A DNA stretch of 50,517 bases from Omnitrophica WOR_2 bacterium RIFCSPHIGHO2_02_FULL_50_17 (lineage in GTDB: Bacteria; Omnitrophota; Gorgyraeia; Zapsychrales; Zapsychraceae). The notes under the pieces were generated by a model. It was not told the DNA's origin. It made no database searches and worked only from the letters and a program-made list of their open reading frames with translations. The first letter of the stretch is position 1; every line of letters starts with the position of its first letter. The stretch lies in assembly GCA_001805645.1 (NCBI GenBank), contig MHGQ01000036.1, positions 1 to 50,517 on the forward strand. The letters run 5' to 3'. The translations under genes were made by a program, and so were the position numbers. Shown piece after piece: positions 1 through 9,526 of this stretch.

Positions 1-1
1 T

Positions 2-85
2 CTTGAAACCAAAATCACCTGGCATTTTACAAAGAGCAAGGCTCGCGTGAAACTTGACAGGGTTTATGACACTATTAAGAATTAA
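2..85 (+). pseudogene. IS630-family transposase, C-terminal end only
   Basis: An open frame enters from the left edge and stops with TAA at 83-85. Its last residues include WHFTKSKARVKLDRVY. This resembles the usual C-terminus of IS630-type transposases, where an aromatic-rich W-x-F-T motif is followed by a basic A-R-x-K-L-x-R-x-Y motif. Only 27 residues are visible, so the rest of the element lies outside the window and it cannot be judged intact or broken. It sits directly upstream of an orphan atpD-like gene, which suggests a transposition scar at this boundary. Confidence 0.55.
54..82 (+). promoter_or_regulatory. possible outward promoter at the transposase end
   Basis: TTGACA at 54-59 is followed after 17 nt by AAGAAT at 77-82 (or TAAGAA with 16 nt). 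The -35 is perfect and the -10 is weak. It lies within the transposase 3' end and points into the atpD-like gene and the secretion operon, for which no other promoter was recognised. Confidence 0.3.
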
Positions 86-108
86 CTTAACAATGTAGTA
101 GTTACTGA

Positions 109-1566
<1,458 letters not shown>

Positions 1567-1621
1567 GAGATCCCGACGCTCCATTTTCGATGCCGGCTCC
1601 GACGCCTGATGGGAATCGGAG

Positions 1622-1641
1622 TGCCGACCGAAGCGTCGGCA
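1622..1641. repeat. small palindrome between atpD-like gene and gspE
   Basis: TGCCGAC and GTCGGCA form a perfect 7-bp stem around a 6-nt loop. The 140-bp gap around it (1567-1709) holds further GC-rich half-repeats of the types CGGCATCGGGACTC and GAGCGAAGC. The 14-nt word CGGCATCGGGACTC recurs near 45757-45770, so this is one copy of a dispersed palindromic family. Confidence 0.6.
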
Positions 1642-1709
1642 TCGGGACTCCGACCGAGCGAAGCGGGTGGCGGAGCGAGGGACGAAGCAGGATAAAGGAG
1701 TGAAGCGAT

Positions 1710-3401
1710 ATGCCGTTAAGACTCGGCGAGATCCTGGTTGAGAAACAATTGATCACCGGGGAGCAATTAGAGCAGGCCATCCGCGAACATCAAAAGACCA
1801 AGGAATTTCTCGGCCAGACTTTCATTCGTCTCGGCCTTATCAGCGAGGAGAAGCTGCTGAAGGTGTTGGCCGAACAGCAGGGAATGGCTTTTTTGAATTT
1901 AAAGGAGATTTGGATTGACGAAGAGGTGATTAAAAAAGTGCCGGCCAAGTTTGCCTGGCATTATAAGATTATGCCCATTGTCTTAAACGGCAATGTCCTC
2001 ACCGTGGCCACATCCAATCCTTTTGATATGTGGTCTGTCGACGATTTGGAGACGAATTTGGGATACAGGGTGGAGACCGCCTTGGCGCTGTCCTGTGATA
2101 TCATAGGGGCTATTCAGAAGTATTATGGGGTAGGGGCCGATACGATCGAACGGATATTGGCCGAGGCCCCGCCGGGAGGTGCGGCAGAACAAGCCGTCGC
2201 CAAGGAAAAAATCGAGGATTTGGAGAAGGCCTCGGATGATACCTCGGTCGTCAGGCTCGTCAATCAGATCCTCCAGCAGGCCATTCAGGACAGGGCGACC
2301 GATATCCATTTCGAACATTTCCGCGGCGATCTTCTTTTGCGTTATCGTATCGACGGGATTCTCTACGACGCCCAGGTGTCGGAAAATATGCGCTACCTTT
2401 ATCCGGCGATCATCTCGCGCATTAAAGTTATGGCCAGCCTGGATATCGTGGAGCGCCGCATCCCTCAGGACGGCCGGGCCAAGGTCAACGTCGGCGACAA
2501 GGAATATGAGCTGCGTGTCTCGGTTTTGCCTACCCTTTACGGCGAAAATGTGGTTATCCGTATTTTGCCGATGCTGATGCTTTTCAGTATGGCGGATTTA
2601 GGCATGGAGGATAAAGACCTGCAAGTTTTACAGCGCGTGCTTCAGAAGCCGCACGGGATCATTTTTGTGACGGGGCCGACGGGTTCGGGCAAGACGACCA
2701 CCCTCTATACGTGTTTGAGCCAGCTCAATACGCGGGAGCGTAAGATTATTACCATCGAGGACCCCGTTGAATATGAGCTGCGCGGGGTCTCTCAGATTCA
2801 GGTGAACCCGAAGATCAACCTCACCTTTGCCGGCGCTTTAAGAAGCATCCTGCGCCATGATCCTGATGTGATTATGGTGGGGGAGGTGAGGGATTTCGAG
2901 ACCGCCAGCATCACCATCCAGACGGCCCTGACGGGACACCTGGTTTTTTCGACCCTGCATACCAATGATTCTGCCGGCGGCGTCACGCGGCTCATCGACA
3001 TGGGCATCGATCCTTTTTTGATTACCTCATCCGTGGAGATGTTTATCGCCCAGCGCCTGGTGCGCCGGATATGTCCGGAATGTAAAAAAGAATCCAAGTT
3101 CGACGCCTCAGAAATAACGACCCTCCCCCAGGGGATGGATATACCTAGGGCCGTCTTTCGCGGGAAGGGATGTCCTGCGTGCAATCATACGGGCTACAGA
3201 GGAAGAACCGGTATTTATGAGTTATTGGTTGTCACTGAGCCGGTGAGAAGGATGGTGCTGCGGAAGGATCCCTCTGATTTGATTGAGGCCAAGGCCATAG
3301 AACTGGGCATGAAACCCATGCATGAGGACGGCTGGGAGAAGGTCTTCGCCGGCATCACGACTCCGGAAGAGGTGCAGCGGGTGACGCAGGCAGCGGAGTA
3401 G
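1710..3401 (+). CDS. gspE: type II secretion/type IV pilus assembly ATPase GspE/PilB
   Basis: The 563-residue cytoplasmic ATPase powers pseudopilus assembly. An N-terminal GspE/MshE-type domain (about 1-145) is followed by the AAA-like secretion ATPase core with Walker A GPTGSGKTT (about 322-330) and Walker B IMVGEVRD. The C-terminal part holds two CxxC pairs (CPEC near 455 and CPAC near 490) forming the zinc-binding tetracysteine module typical of GspE/PilB. An AAAGGAG-like site precedes the ATG. It is the first gene of a gspE-F-G-I-J-K-L-M cluster transcribed in one direction. The intact Walker motifs contrast with the altered ones of the PilT homolog at 39038. Confidence 0.95.
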   Translation: MPLRLGEILVEKQLITGEQLEQAIREHQKTKEFLGQTFIRLGLISEEKLLKVLAEQQGMAFLNLKEIWIDEEVIKKVPAKFAWHYKIMPIVLNGNVLTVATSNPFDMWSVDDLETNLGYRVETALALSCDIIGAIQKYYGVGADTIERILAEAPPGGAAEQAVAKEKIEDLEKASDDTSVVRLVNQILQQAIQDRATDIHFEHFRGDLLLRYRIDGILYDAQVSENMRYLYPAIISRIKVMASLDIVERRIPQDGRAKVNVGDKEYELRVSVLPTLYGENVVIRILPMLMLFSMADLGMEDKDLQVLQRVLQKPHGIIFVTGPTGSGKTTTLYTCLSQLNTRERKIITIEDPVEYELRGVSQIQVNPKINLTFAGALRSILRHDPDVIMVGEVRDFETASITIQTALTGHLVFSTLHTNDSAGGVTRLIDMGIDPFLITSSVEMFIAQRLVRRICPECKKESKFDASEITTLPQGMDIPRAVFRGKGCPACNHTGYRGRTGIYELLVVTEPVRRMVLRKDPSDLIEAKAIELGMKPMHEDGWEKVFAGITTPEEVQRVTQAAE

Positions 3402-3444
3402 GGGCCGTTCGCGAGCGGCCCCTCCTGTGCGAGGATTAGTGAAT

Positions 3445-4689
3445 ATGCCGATATTTATTTATAAAGCCAAACGCGGGCCGGAGAAAATTGAGACGGGCGA
3501 GGTGGCGGCCGTCAGCCTGGACGATGCCGTTACAAAATTGGAAGGGATGGGATTAAGCCCCATTACGCTCGTCGAGAAAGATGAAGGAAGAGGGAGGAGG
3601 GAGGAGAGACGGGAAATGGCAGCGTCCTCCTTTCCTTCTTCCTCGCATCTCAGGGTCCGGACAAAAGATGTCGATGCCTTCACCTGGCAGCTGGCGAGCC
3701 TTGTCAAGGCGAGTGTCCCTATCCTCAAGGCGCTGGCCCTCATTTCCCAGCAGACCGAAAATAAATCCATGAAATTTATCGTTAATGACCTGCATCATCA
3801 GGTCAAAGACGGCAAGATGTTGTCCGACGGGATGCGTCAGTATCCCCATGTGTTCAGCAATTTGTATTTGAGCATGATTAAATCCGGCGAACAGGGCGGG
3901 GTACTGCATGAGGTTTTGTATAGGATAGCGGAATACCGCGAGAAAGAGCAGGCGGTGACACGTAAGATTCAGGCGGCCCTGGCGTATCCGGCCGTCATGG
4001 TAGTCGTCGGGTTCGGCACGGTTTTTATTATGCTCACCGTCTTTATGCCCAAGTTCATCAGTATCTTCGCGAATATGAAGCAGAGGCTTCCTGTTCCGAC
4101 GATGATACTCATCAATATGAGCCGCTTTCTGTCGGAGAACTGGATAGGATTTCTTATTGCTGTCGCCTTTGTCTTTGTGATTTTCGGCCGGGTGCGGCCG
4201 TCCAGCAAAAAGAAATTTCTGTTTGATCTTATTAAGTTATATATTCCTTTTATAAGGGAATTTGTGCGTCATGCGGAGATTGCCAAGTTCACCAGGACGC
4301 TGGGATTGCTTTTGAAAAACGGTCTTTCCGTTTATGAGAGCCTGGATCTGGCCACGGATACGCTGGATAACGAGGCCCTGCGCGACCAGTTAAAACGGGC
4401 CAGTAAGGAGATCGTTCAGCAGGGGGCCACCTTGTCTTCCAGCCTTGTCAAGGTGAAGGTCTTTCCTAATTTCGCCGTCAATATGATTGCCGTGGGGGAG
4501 GAAGGCGGCAAGCTGGAGGAATCTCTCAGCGGGATTGCCGGGGCCTATGAAAAAGAAGTCGAGCAGGCCATCAATGTGATGACTTCGCTTCTGGAGCCGA
4601 TCCTCATCCTGGTTATCGGCGGGATTGTCGGGTTTATCGTCTTTGCGATGCTTCTGCCCATTTTTGACATCGGCGCGATGGCGAGATGA
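3445..4689 (+). CDS. gspF: type II secretion inner-membrane platform protein GspF/PilC
   Basis: The 414-residue polytopic inner-membrane protein anchors the pseudopilus motor. Two GspF domains (roughly 80-200 and 285-405) each end in hydrophobic segments, for example FGTVFIMLTVFMP and ILILVIGGIVGFIVFAMLLP. The start is ATG at 3445, after GAGGA at 3431 and in front of the conserved MPIFIYKAK; a GTG at 3427 lies in frame upstream. The linker at about residues 45-68 is unusual: a run rich in R and E followed by SSFPSSS, encoded by facing purine and pyrimidine heptamer arrays (3576-3645). It lies 43 bp after gspE. Confidence 0.93.
   Translation: MPIFIYKAKRGPEKIETGEVAAVSLDDAVTKLEGMGLSPITLVEKDEGRGRREERREMAASSFPSSSHLRVRTKDVDAFTWQLASLVKASVPILKALALISQQTENKSMKFIVNDLHHQVKDGKMLSDGMRQYPHVFSNLYLSMIKSGEQGGVLHEVLYRIAEYREKEQAVTRKIQAALAYPAVMVVVGFGTVFIMLTVFMPKFISIFANMKQRLPVPTMILINMSRFLSENWIGFLIAVAFVFVIFGRVRPSSKKKFLFDLIKLYIPFIREFVRHAEIAKFTRTLGLLLKNGLSVYESLDLATDTLDNEALRDQLKRASKEIVQQGATLSSSLVKVKVFPNFAVNMIAVGEEGGKLEESLSGIAGAYEKEVEQAINVMTSLLEPILILVIGGIVGFIVFAMLLPIFDIGAMAR
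3576..3645. repeat. facing 7-nt repeat arrays inside gspF
   Basis: Six purine-rich heptamers (GAAAGAT, GAAGGAA, GAGGGAG twice, GAGAGAC, GGGAAAT) run from 3576 to 3617. After GGCAGCG come pyrimidine heptamers TCCTCCT, TTCCTTC and TTCCTCG to 3645. The second array is roughly the reverse complement of the first, so an imperfect hairpin can form. The frame stays open, and the arrays encode the interdomain linker of GspF. Confidence 0.7.
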
Positions 4690-4702
4690 TAGATGCAGGA
4701 CA

Positions 4703-4858
4703 ATAGACTATAGACTATAGACGATAGACCATGGAATTTAACACGGGAGGATAAAATGCAAAAAAATGTTTATTATTTCACTTCGCATCAGGAGTATCAC
4801 GTAGCCAAGCAAGATTTCCCCAAAGTCTATAGTCTATGGTCTGTGGTCTATGGTCTCA
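4703..4858. repeat. facing 7-nt repeat arrays bracketing the gspG start
   Basis: Four tandem heptamers of type ATAGACN lie at 4703-4730. Five of the complementary type (AGTCTAT, GGTCTAT and variants) lie at 4824-4858. The arrays face each other with about 93 nt between them, and that interval contains the gspG ribosome-binding site (GGAGG, 4746-4750) and ATG (4756). In RNA the arrays can pair over about 28 nt with some mismatches and G-U pairs. The downstream array is translated as part of the prepilin leader. Confidence 0.85.
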
Positions 4859-5265
4859 ACAGAGGGTTCACCCTTGTCGAGCTTATGATTGTCGTCATTA
4901 TCATCGCTGCCTTGGCGGCGATGGTCGTGCCGCGTCTGGGGTCGCGCTCGGAACAGGCGAAGGCGGCGGTTGCCGAAGCGGATATCAACTCCAACATTGG
5001 TCTGGCCTTAAAGCTGTATAAGCTGGATAACGGCCGTTATCCCACCACCTCTCAGGGGCTTAAGGCCCTTTCAGCGAAACCTTCCTCCACGCCTGCCGCG
5101 ACAAATTGGAACGGCCCCTATCTTGAGCGGGAACCTCTGGATCCGTGGAAAAATCCCTATCAATATAAGTCTCCGGGAGCCCATAACCCCGACGGCTATG
5201 ACCTGTATTCCCTGGGATTGGATGGCGTCGAAGGGACAGAGGATGATGTCAAGAATTGGCAATAA
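4756..5265 (+). CDS. gspG: major pseudopilin GspG
   Basis: This 169-residue protein is the major subunit of the type II secretion pseudopilus. The prepilin peptidase site is G-FTLVEL, followed by a hydrophobic helix (MIVVIIIAALAAMVVP). The C-terminal part carries GspG hallmarks: YKLDNGRYPTTSQGLKAL, WNGPYL, DPWKNPYQY and an acidic DGVEGTEDD calcium-site-like end. ATG at 4756 has a strong GGAGG site. That start gives a leader of about 37 residues, longer than usual, and its second half (VYSLWSVVYG) is encoded by a 7-nt repeat array. An alternative GTG at 4842 lacks a ribosome-binding site. Confidence 0.93.
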   Translation: MQKNVYYFTSHQEYHVAKQDFPKVYSLWSVVYGLNRGFTLVELMIVVIIIAALAAMVVPRLGSRSEQAKAAVAEADINSNIGLALKLYKLDNGRYPTTSQGLKALSAKPSSTPAATNWNGPYLEREPLDPWKNPYQYKSPGAHNPDGYDLYSLGLDGVEGTEDDVKNWQ

Positions 5266-5641
5266 TCAGGGTATAACGCTTATCGAGATTCTTCTGGCCG
5301 TAGTTATCCTGTCCGTCGGCATAGCCGGTGTCCTTCAGGCATACGCCGTCGCTGTCACCACACTGGAGACAGGCCAGGATTATGTCGATGCCATTCAGTT
5401 GTTGAAGGCAAAAATGGCTGAAATCGAGCAGAAGGCAATCGAAGAAAAAGGTTTATCTGCCGGGTTATCGCGAGGGAACTTTGGAGAAGGGCTGGGTGAT
5501 TATCAATGGGAGTGGGAGGCCCGGCCGACGTCTCTTGAAAGCCTGCATGAGCTTAAGCTCGTCGTCTCTTCCCCTCACAAGAACAGACAATTTTCGCTTA
5601 TTACCTATGCGGAGAATAAGGATTATCAACAGAAAGACTAA
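5243..5641 (+). CDS. gspI: minor pseudopilin GspI-like
   Basis: The 132-residue protein begins MMSRIGNNQG-ITLIEILLAVVILSVGIAGVLQAYA, a short leader with a G-ITLIE prepilin peptidase site. The following region (QLLKAKMAEIEQKAIEEKG ... YQWEWEARP) matches the layout of GspI minor pseudopilins. The ATG pair at 5243/5246 overlaps the end of gspG by 23 bp, indicating translational coupling. It is expected to form the pseudopilus tip complex with GspJ and GspK. Confidence 0.82.
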   Translation: MMSRIGNNQGITLIEILLAVVILSVGIAGVLQAYAVAVTTLETGQDYVDAIQLLKAKMAEIEQKAIEEKGLSAGLSRGNFGEGLGDYQWEWEARPTSLESLHELKLVVSSPHKNRQFSLITYAENKDYQQKD

Positions 5642-6329
5642 AGACAAAGTCTTCAGTCTGAATAAGGGTTTCACCCTCGTCGAGCTTCTGATTGTTGCCT
5701 CTATCCTGGGGATGGTCGCCTTGGCGGTTCTTTCCAGCTTTGATGCCGGGTTCCGCACCTTTGCGCATATTCAGACCTTCGGCGGGACACAGGCCGATGT
5801 CTTGCTGGCCATGGAGCGGTTCGAGCGGGATGTGAAGAATGCATTCCGTCTTTCTGAAATCACCTTTGACGGGGGAACGAAGGAAATTTCTTTTCCAACG
5901 GTTGTGACGCGGCTGGATGAGGAAGATAACGAACGCGTGTCCTTAGGAAAAATAACGTACCGTTTCGATTCCTCCCAGAAGGCGTTCGTCGTGAAGGAAG
6001 AGGGCTACGCCGGCAGTGTCGCCGGCGAGGGGAGCGGCGAGACGTCTTCAGAAATTTTAGCCTATATTGAGGACTTGAATTTTAATTATTATTTTTACCG
6101 TAAGGAAATGGAAGGAGATCAAGAAAGGGTTGACTACGGCTGGAAGGCCGTATGGAACGGGGAAGAGGAAGGGCTCCCTAAGGGCATTAAGATCGAGGTA
6201 GTCTTTACCAACGGCTCACGGGAGAACAGCCTCTCGCGCACCGTCTTTATTCCCGTCGGCGGGGAAACCGTCGTGGTAAGCGATGGAAGCGAGCAGGGGG
6301 GAGAGGGAGGTCAAGGGGGAGATGTGTAA
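5607..6329 (+). CDS. gspJ: minor pseudopilin GspJ-like
   Basis: The 240-residue product has an 18-19-residue leader, prepilin peptidase site KG-FTLVELLIVASILGMVALAVL, then a GspJ-type globular domain. ATG at 5607 is chosen because it gives a normal leader and overlaps the gspI end by 35 bp. A small palindrome of heptamer units (5635-5662) encodes the leader residues just before the cleavage site. The C-terminus ends in a glycine/glutamate-rich tail after VFIPVGGETVVV. The partners inferred from family and context are GspI and GspK. Confidence 0.82.
   Translation: MRRIRIINRKTKDKVFSLNKGFTLVELLIVASILGMVALAVLSSFDAGFRTFAHIQTFGGTQADVLLAMERFERDVKNAFRLSEITFDGGTKEISFPTVVTRLDEEDNERVSLGKITYRFDSSQKAFVVKEEGYAGSVAGEGSGETSSEILAYIEDLNFNYYFYRKEMEGDQERVDYGWKAVWNGEEEGLPKGIKIEVVFTNGSRENSLSRTVFIPVGGETVVVSDGSEQGGEGGQGGDV
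5635..5662. repeat. heptamer palindrome in the gspJ leader
   Basis: The units AGACTAA and AGACAAA (5635-5648) are followed directly by GTCTTCA and GTCTGAA (5649-5662). AGACT pairs with AGTCT and AGAC with GTCT, giving a 25-nt hairpin just before the codons of the processing site. It resembles the arrays at gspG and lptE. Confidence 0.6.
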
Positions 6330-7323
6330 GCAAGGCAGTGTGCTGATTGGTGTGCTGTGGTCGTTATTTTTCTTGAGCGCTTTAGCGGCTGCCCTCTACG
6401 CCTCTATAGCGCCTCAGATTGGCCTCGTCGAGAGGCTTAAAGACCGGCCGCGGCTGTCTTGTTTGGCTCAGGCAGGCGTCCAAAGGGCGAGGGCGGTTCT
6501 TAAAGAGGATGAAACCGAGTCCTACGATGCCCTGAATGACGCCTGGGCTGACAACGAAGAGGCATTCAGGGAAATAGACTTGGGGGACGAGGGATACTTT
6601 AGCGTCAGCTATGAAGCAGGGGACGGCAGCTCTCCGGACGAAGAGATCAGATACGGCCTGATTGACGAGGAAAGAAAACTGAATGTCAACAAGGCTTCTT
6701 TCGAGGTGTTGAAACAGTTTTTTGAATCCGTCGGGGAAGCGACGGCTCAGGAGGCCGCTGACATCGCGGATGCAATTCTCGACTGGGTGGATACGGATGA
6801 CGAGCCCCGGGAAAACGGCGCCGAAGAAGGCTACTATGCGAGCCTCCAACCGGCTTATCCCTGCAAGAACAAAGAATTTCAGGTCGTGGAGGAGCTGCTT
6901 CTTGTCAAGGCCATGACGCAGGAGGTTTTTGACAAGGTCAAAGAGTATGTGACTGTCTACAGCAGCGGCACGGTTAATCTCAATACGGCCGGAAAGCCGG
7001 TTTTGCAGGCGTTGGGGATGAGCGGGATTTTAGCTGAAAAGGTGCTTCATTTCCGAAAAGGGCCCGATGGGAAGGAAGCCACGGAAGACGATAATATCTT
7101 CGAGTCCGTCGAAGCGGCCGTCAATACACTCAGCAGCGCCGAGAGCCTGAGCCCTGAGGAGATTGATCAATTAAATAATGCGATCGGCACAGGCCTTTTG
7201 TCTGTGCGTTCGGACAGTTTTCAGGGAACATCCTGGGGGATGTTGAAAGACAGGGAGAGCTCCGTTAAAATTGTTTTTATCTTTGACCGGGAAAAAACGA
7301 TAAAATATTGGAGAGAAAATTGA
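6322..7323 (+). CDS. gspK: minor pseudopilin GspK-like
   Basis: The 333-residue protein starts MCKQG-SVLIGVLWSLFFLSALAAALYAS. It lacks the glutamate at mature position 5, as expected for GspK. It carries a conserved DAILDWVDTDDEPRENGAE segment and a helix-hairpin-helix-like region (VNLNTAGKPVLQALGMSG), both typical of the GspK alpha domain. ATG at 6322 overlaps the gspJ stop by 8 nt after a GGGGGAG stretch. Family knowledge places it at the pseudopilus tip. Confidence 0.88.
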   Translation: MCKQGSVLIGVLWSLFFLSALAAALYASIAPQIGLVERLKDRPRLSCLAQAGVQRARAVLKEDETESYDALNDAWADNEEAFREIDLGDEGYFSVSYEAGDGSSPDEEIRYGLIDEERKLNVNKASFEVLKQFFESVGEATAQEAADIADAILDWVDTDDEPRENGAEEGYYASLQPAYPCKNKEFQVVEELLLVKAMTQEVFDKVKEYVTVYSSGTVNLNTAGKPVLQALGMSGILAEKVLHFRKGPDGKEATEDDNIFESVEAAVNTLSSAESLSPEEIDQLNNAIGTGLLSVRSDSFQGTSWGMLKDRESSVKIVFIFDREKTIKYWREN

Positions 7324-8837
7324 AGACGGGCGCGTCCCCAGGGTGGGGTTTTAAAAAAACCGTCGTTATTGTCGAGATAGGCAATGACTGGTTGAAGGTG
7401 GTGGAAGGCAGCCCCTCCGACAAGGAGGGGTTGGTGACGAAGGCGTGTTTTAAGAAGCTCATCGAGATTAAAGAGCCTGTTACGGACGCCCTGGTCAGAA
7501 TTTTTAAAGAGCTTAAGCTCAATAAACAGGGCGTGATTGCCTGTATCCCGCGGCATCTTGTCACGGTCAGAATCCTTGAATTTCCGTCGACCAATCCCAA
7601 AGATATAAGAGACATGGTTTCTTTGCAAGTAGGCAAGCAGACGCCTTATTCCAAGGAAGAAATCATTTATGCTTATAAGACGGTCAGTGTCGCCAAGGAG
7701 GGGTACACAAAAGTTATGCTGGTCATTGCCCGGCGCAATTTGGTTAATGCCCGTGTGGAGGTCCTGCAGAAGGCCGGTATTGAAGTGGAAAAAGTGGCCA
7801 TGAGCTCCGAGGGGCTTTTTCTCTGGGCGGGTCTTGCCCATCGCTCTGAGGTAAGTCCGGCTAAAAGCCCGGTGTATGACGAGGTCAAGGGCGAAGATCA
7901 GGCCGTTGTCCTTGTAGATATTGATTCAAATTATTCCGATTTCGTTGTGATTCGCAATGGAAAACTGGTCCATACAAGAAACTTTCTGATCGGGGCTAAC
8001 TATCTTTTAAACGAGGGAGAAAAATGGAAAGAGAAATTTGCCGATGAAATCGTCCATTCTGTTGGACTTTATCAGAATGAGGAACGGGATGCTAAAATTG
8101 TCAGAATGTTTTTCAGCGGGGCGGCCAAGTTTGTTGCCGATCTCAATGCTTTCCTATGTCCCAAAATCGGTTTGACCATTGAAATGGCCGATTCAACATC
8201 CAATATTTCTTTGCGTAAAGGACTTCGTGTGTTTCAGGGAGAGGAGTGCAAATTCATTTCTCCTTGTCCTCTCATCGGCATGTCCCTTCGTCCTGAGGAC
8301 TTGGAGCTTGATCTGACTTCCAGCGAAGTGCGCATCAAAAAACAGATCGAGGGAGGAAGGCGGCGGATGACCCTGACGGGGGTTCTTGCCCTCTCGATTG
8401 TTATGATGATGTCCATTTCATTTTTTATTATCTACTATAACAAGAATAGTTATTTGATCGAACTCAAGAGGGCCATGGCCCGCAATGCCCAGGACGCCCA
8501 AGAGGTGGAAAGGATGCGGATGTCTATCGATTTGGTCAAAGAGCGGTTGGATGCCCGCAAGAGATCGATCAATACTCTTCATGAGATCATGCGGTTGACC
8601 CCCAAGGAGATATATTTCACCAATATTAATATTGAGGAGAAAAATAACGTTGTGTTGCAGGGGCGGGCCGCGGCCATGTCGGATGTCTTTAAGTATGTTA
8701 CGATCCTAGAGAATTCGTCTTATTTTGAAAATGTCAAAACGACTTACACGACGACCAAAAAAGACAAGGATGCGGAATATGCCAAGTTTGAGATTGTCTG
8801 CATGCATGAACAGGATACGGAGGAGGCCGCCCCTTGA
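7320..8837 (+). CDS. PilM-PilN fusion (GspL-like) assembly protein
   Basis: The 505-residue product begins with an actin-like PilM domain (VVIVEIGNDWLKVVEG, then the conserved RHLVTVRILEFPSTNPKDIRDMV and a second subdomain with VLVDIDSNYSDFVVI). One transmembrane helix follows near residues 352-376 (VLALSIVMMMSISFFIIYY). The remainder is a periplasmic coiled coil and a small PilN-like domain (EIYFTNINIEEKNNVVLQG). GspL has the same cytoplasmic-TM-periplasmic plan. TTG at 7320 is preferred: GGAG lies 6 nt upstream and the start overlaps the gspK stop as TTGA. It should couple GspE to the inner-membrane platform. Confidence 0.82.
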   Translation: MKTGASPGWGFKKTVVIVEIGNDWLKVVEGSPSDKEGLVTKACFKKLIEIKEPVTDALVRIFKELKLNKQGVIACIPRHLVTVRILEFPSTNPKDIRDMVSLQVGKQTPYSKEEIIYAYKTVSVAKEGYTKVMLVIARRNLVNARVEVLQKAGIEVEKVAMSSEGLFLWAGLAHRSEVSPAKSPVYDEVKGEDQAVVLVDIDSNYSDFVVIRNGKLVHTRNFLIGANYLLNEGEKWKEKFADEIVHSVGLYQNEERDAKIVRMFFSGAAKFVADLNAFLCPKIGLTIEMADSTSNISLRKGLRVFQGEECKFISPCPLIGMSLRPEDLELDLTSSEVRIKKQIEGGRRRMTLTGVLALSIVMMMSISFFIIYYNKNSYLIELKRAMARNAQDAQEVERMRMSIDLVKERLDARKRSINTLHEIMRLTPKEIYFTNINIEEKNNVVLQGRAAAMSDVFKYVTILENSSYFENVKTTYTTTKKDKDAEYAKFEIVCMHEQDTEEAAP

Positions 8838-8866
8838 CAAGGAGCGGCGATTAGAAGGGGACGGCG

Positions 8867-9400
8867 ATGTTTTGGGATAAACTTACGCAAAAAGAAAAAA
8901 TCGGCTTGGGCATTTCCTTTGGTTTTTTTGCGGTTGCTTTTCTTGACCGCTTAATCATAAGCCCCATTCGGACGAGATTCCACAGGCTTGATCAGCAGAT
9001 TAAGATCAGCGAGAAGCAATTAGGGAGTGATTTGCGCAATTTGAACCAAAAAGGGCTTATCAGCGAGGAATACGAGAAATATTTTCTTTATATCAGGCGC
9101 AGCGGATCGGATGAAGAAGAGGCGGCTCGCATCCTGGGGGAGATTGAGGCCCTGGCGCGGAAATCATCCGTTTATCTGGTCGACATGAAGCCGCGCAAGC
9201 CTAAGGAAACGGAGATTTATAAGGGGTACGCCGTGGAAATCGAGGCGGAAGGGCAGATGGAATCCTTAGTGAATTTTATTCATCAGGTGAACACTTCTTC
9301 TCAATTGCTGCGTATCGAGACCTTGCGTCTTACTCCGACGAAGGCCGAATCCAGTATTTTGAAGGCCTCGATGCTCATCACAAAGGTGTTGGTTCCCTAG
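8867..9400 (+). CDS. PilO/GspM-like inner-membrane protein
   Basis: The 177-residue protein has a short cytoplasmic start, one membrane helix (about 14-30, GLGISFGFFAVAFLDRLII), a coiled-coil stretch and a small ferredoxin-like C-terminal domain (YKGYAVEIEAEGQMESLVNFIHQV). This plan matches PilO and GspM, the partners of PilN/GspL. It lies 29 bp after the PilM-PilN fusion with an AGGGGA site. The gene closes the recognisable secretion operon; no secretin (GspD) or GspC is present in the window. Confidence 0.75.
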   Translation: MFWDKLTQKEKIGLGISFGFFAVAFLDRLIISPIRTRFHRLDQQIKISEKQLGSDLRNLNQKGLISEEYEKYFLYIRRSGSDEEEAARILGEIEALARKSSVYLVDMKPRKPKETEIYKGYAVEIEAEGQMESLVNFIHQVNTSSQLLRIETLRLTPTKAESSILKASMLITKVLVP

Positions 9401-9475
9401 ACTGGAAGTTGAAAGAGAAAAATTGAGGATTTGTGCTTGTGTTCACATAAATCCTCTGTTATTATTAATAACAAA

Positions 9476-9503
9476 TTGACCCCGGATAACTTTTAGTTAG
9501 TAT
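9476..9503 (+). promoter_or_regulatory. sigma70-type promoter for the coiled-coil gene
   Basis: TTGACC (9476-9481), a 16-nt spacer and TAGTAT (9498-9503) form a good promoter 24 bp before the coiled-coil gene. A near-perfect palindrome with arms GTTATTA/TAATAAC (9458-9472) abuts the -35 box and could be an operator. The coiled-coil gene may therefore be transcribed separately from the gsp operon. Confidence 0.55.
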
Positions 9504-9526
9504 AAGAACTCTATCAAGGATTGTTT

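Noticed and set aside
4842-5265. GTG start for gspG at 4842
   Set aside because: It would give a conventional short leader, but it has no ribosome-binding site, while ATG 4756 has GGAGG at good spacing; kept only as an alternative.
9458-9472. GTTATTA/TAATAAC palindrome as a terminator of the gsp operon
   Set aside because: The stem is AT-only and not followed by a T-run; it fits better as an operator-like site beside the promoter, and even that is uncertain.
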